Source: CAZXDS01 sp964639525 (GTDB lineage Bacteria > Bacteroidota > Ignavibacteria > Ignavibacteriales > Melioribacteraceae). Taken from it: a DNA stretch of 6,225 nucleotides. Made by a program: the position numbers and the translations under genes. This document shows, in pieces, positions 5,754 to 6,225 of this stretch (position 1 is its first letter; the number at the start of each line of letters is the position of its first letter). A model generated the notes under the pieces. The model did not search any database, was not told the origin of the DNA, and saw only the letters and a program-made list of their open reading frames with translations. The DNA is taken from positions 1 through 6,225 of the forward strand of contig CAZXDS010000194.1 in the NCBI GenBank assembly GCA_964639525.1, given 5' to 3'.

Positions 5754-6225
5754 GGCTAAGTTCTAATAATTACGCAGATTGACTGCTTCGCTAATCATGT
5801 TTACTGTCATCAATGCTGTTAACTAAGAGGAAAATGTGGCGAGAGCCATTTGTTCCAAGTAAATATTTTCCCGTCTCGTTAAAGCAATGTCATTAAGTTA
5901 ATCGAAACGACCATCCTAAGCAATAGGTTTATGCGCCATATAAAAATGCCGTTTAGGTTTGTGCTTTTTAGGAAACACCCTATTGGGTCTAATAGGCAAA
6001 GTATTCATAAAAAAATGTTTATTTAATACCATAATAATTTTGTTTGGCTAGTTTAATGTCCGACAAATACTCCAACAAGGTCGATATATAGGGTAGGAGA
6101 AAAAGCCACTCCGTTCAGCGATTCGGGGTCAAAATTAAGATTACAAAAAACAACACGTTAAGAGTACATAAAAAAAATATTTCGGCAAAGACCGAATCCG
6201 GCTTTCGACTGATTTTCCGATTAAA
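5754..6225. other. Intergenic region without a convincing gene
   Basis: All frames on both strands are broken into short pieces here. The longest I found are 38 codons on the minus strand (5916-6032), 26 codons on the plus strand (5946-6026) and 20 codons on the plus strand (5834-5896); they overlap one another or lack conserved features. There is no tRNA-like cloverleaf, no rRNA and no recognisable transposase fragment. The region does contain several short inverted repeats (5921-5996 and 6181-6196) and scattered TAGG motifs. It may be a decayed or dispersed intergenic repeat, or untranslated sequence belonging to a gene beyond the window. Confidence 0.6.
5921..5996. repeat. Set of short inverted repeats able to form two alternative hairpins
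   Basis: CCTATTG at 5979-5985 is the reverse complement of CAATAGG at 5921-5927. Its first six bases also pair with AATAGG at 5991-5996 across a six-base GGGTCT loop. The central arm can therefore pair with either flank but not both. No T-tract follows the downstream hairpin, so it is not a standard terminator. The arms are short and could be chance in AT-rich DNA. Confidence 0.4.

Noticed and set aside
5946..6026. 26-codon plus-strand open frame in the tail
   Set aside because: No ribosome binding site, no recognisable domain, and it is antisense to the equally plausible minus-strand frame; likely chance.
5916..6032. 38-codon minus-strand open frame encoding a very basic, Lys/His/Pro-rich peptide
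   Set aside because: There is no Shine-Dalgarno sequence before either possible ATG, it overlaps a plus-strand frame of similar quality, and its composition follows the AT-rich, TAGG-repeated DNA. Kept only as part of the unexplained intergenic region.
6181..6196. Hairpin TTCGG-CAAAGA-CCGAA near the window end as a terminator for a minus-strand gene
   Set aside because: The stem is only 5 bp. On the minus strand the T-rich run follows 3-10 bases after the stem, which would fit a weak terminator, but the gene it would end lies outside the window, so it cannot be called.

Overview
The window carries three tightly packed genes on the plus strand, followed by an intrinsic terminator and about 480 bases with no convincing gene. 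The DNA is AT-rich. The first protein ends in a type IX secretion (por) sorting domain with the NFPNPFNPTTEI signature. This form is typical of Ignavibacteria and related Bacteroidota/FCB-group bacteria, so the source is most likely a free-living, polysaccharide-degrading member of that group. This assignment rests on protein style only.

Layout: 1-1815 encodes a secreted, multidomain GH16 licheninase (endo-beta-1,3-1,4-glucanase). 1825-4053 encodes an exported GH3 beta-glucosidase of the barley ExoI type. 4064-5701 encodes a full-length sodium/sugar symporter very close to Vibrio vSGLT. The intergenic gaps are 9 and 10 bases, and each downstream ribosome binding site reaches into the preceding stop codon, so the genes almost certainly form one operon. 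It ends at a strong hairpin plus T-tract at 5712-5745. The promoter and any regulator lie upstream of base 1, because the window begins exactly on the first start codon.

Pathway (inference): the GH16 enzyme is exported through the type IX system and cuts mixed-linkage glucan outside the cell. The short oligosaccharides are trimmed to glucose by the GH3 enzyme in the periplasm. The symporter then brings the monosaccharide in with Na+. No SusC/SusD pair, ABC transporter or regulator is visible, so the outer-membrane step is not accounted for here.

The most notable observation is that the GH16 domain is circularly permuted. The strand segment that is N-terminal in Bacillus licheninases sits after the catalytic part, as in the Fibrobacter succinogenes 1,3-1,4-beta-glucanase. 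Unlike that enzyme, it is followed by an Ig-like domain, a malectin-like (CBM57-type) domain and a type IX sorting domain. Other points are an 18-bp perfect palindrome inside the symporter gene and, in the noncoding tail, a set of mutually exclusive short inverted repeats. I found no RNA genes, CRISPR arrays, complete insertion sequences or integration sites.
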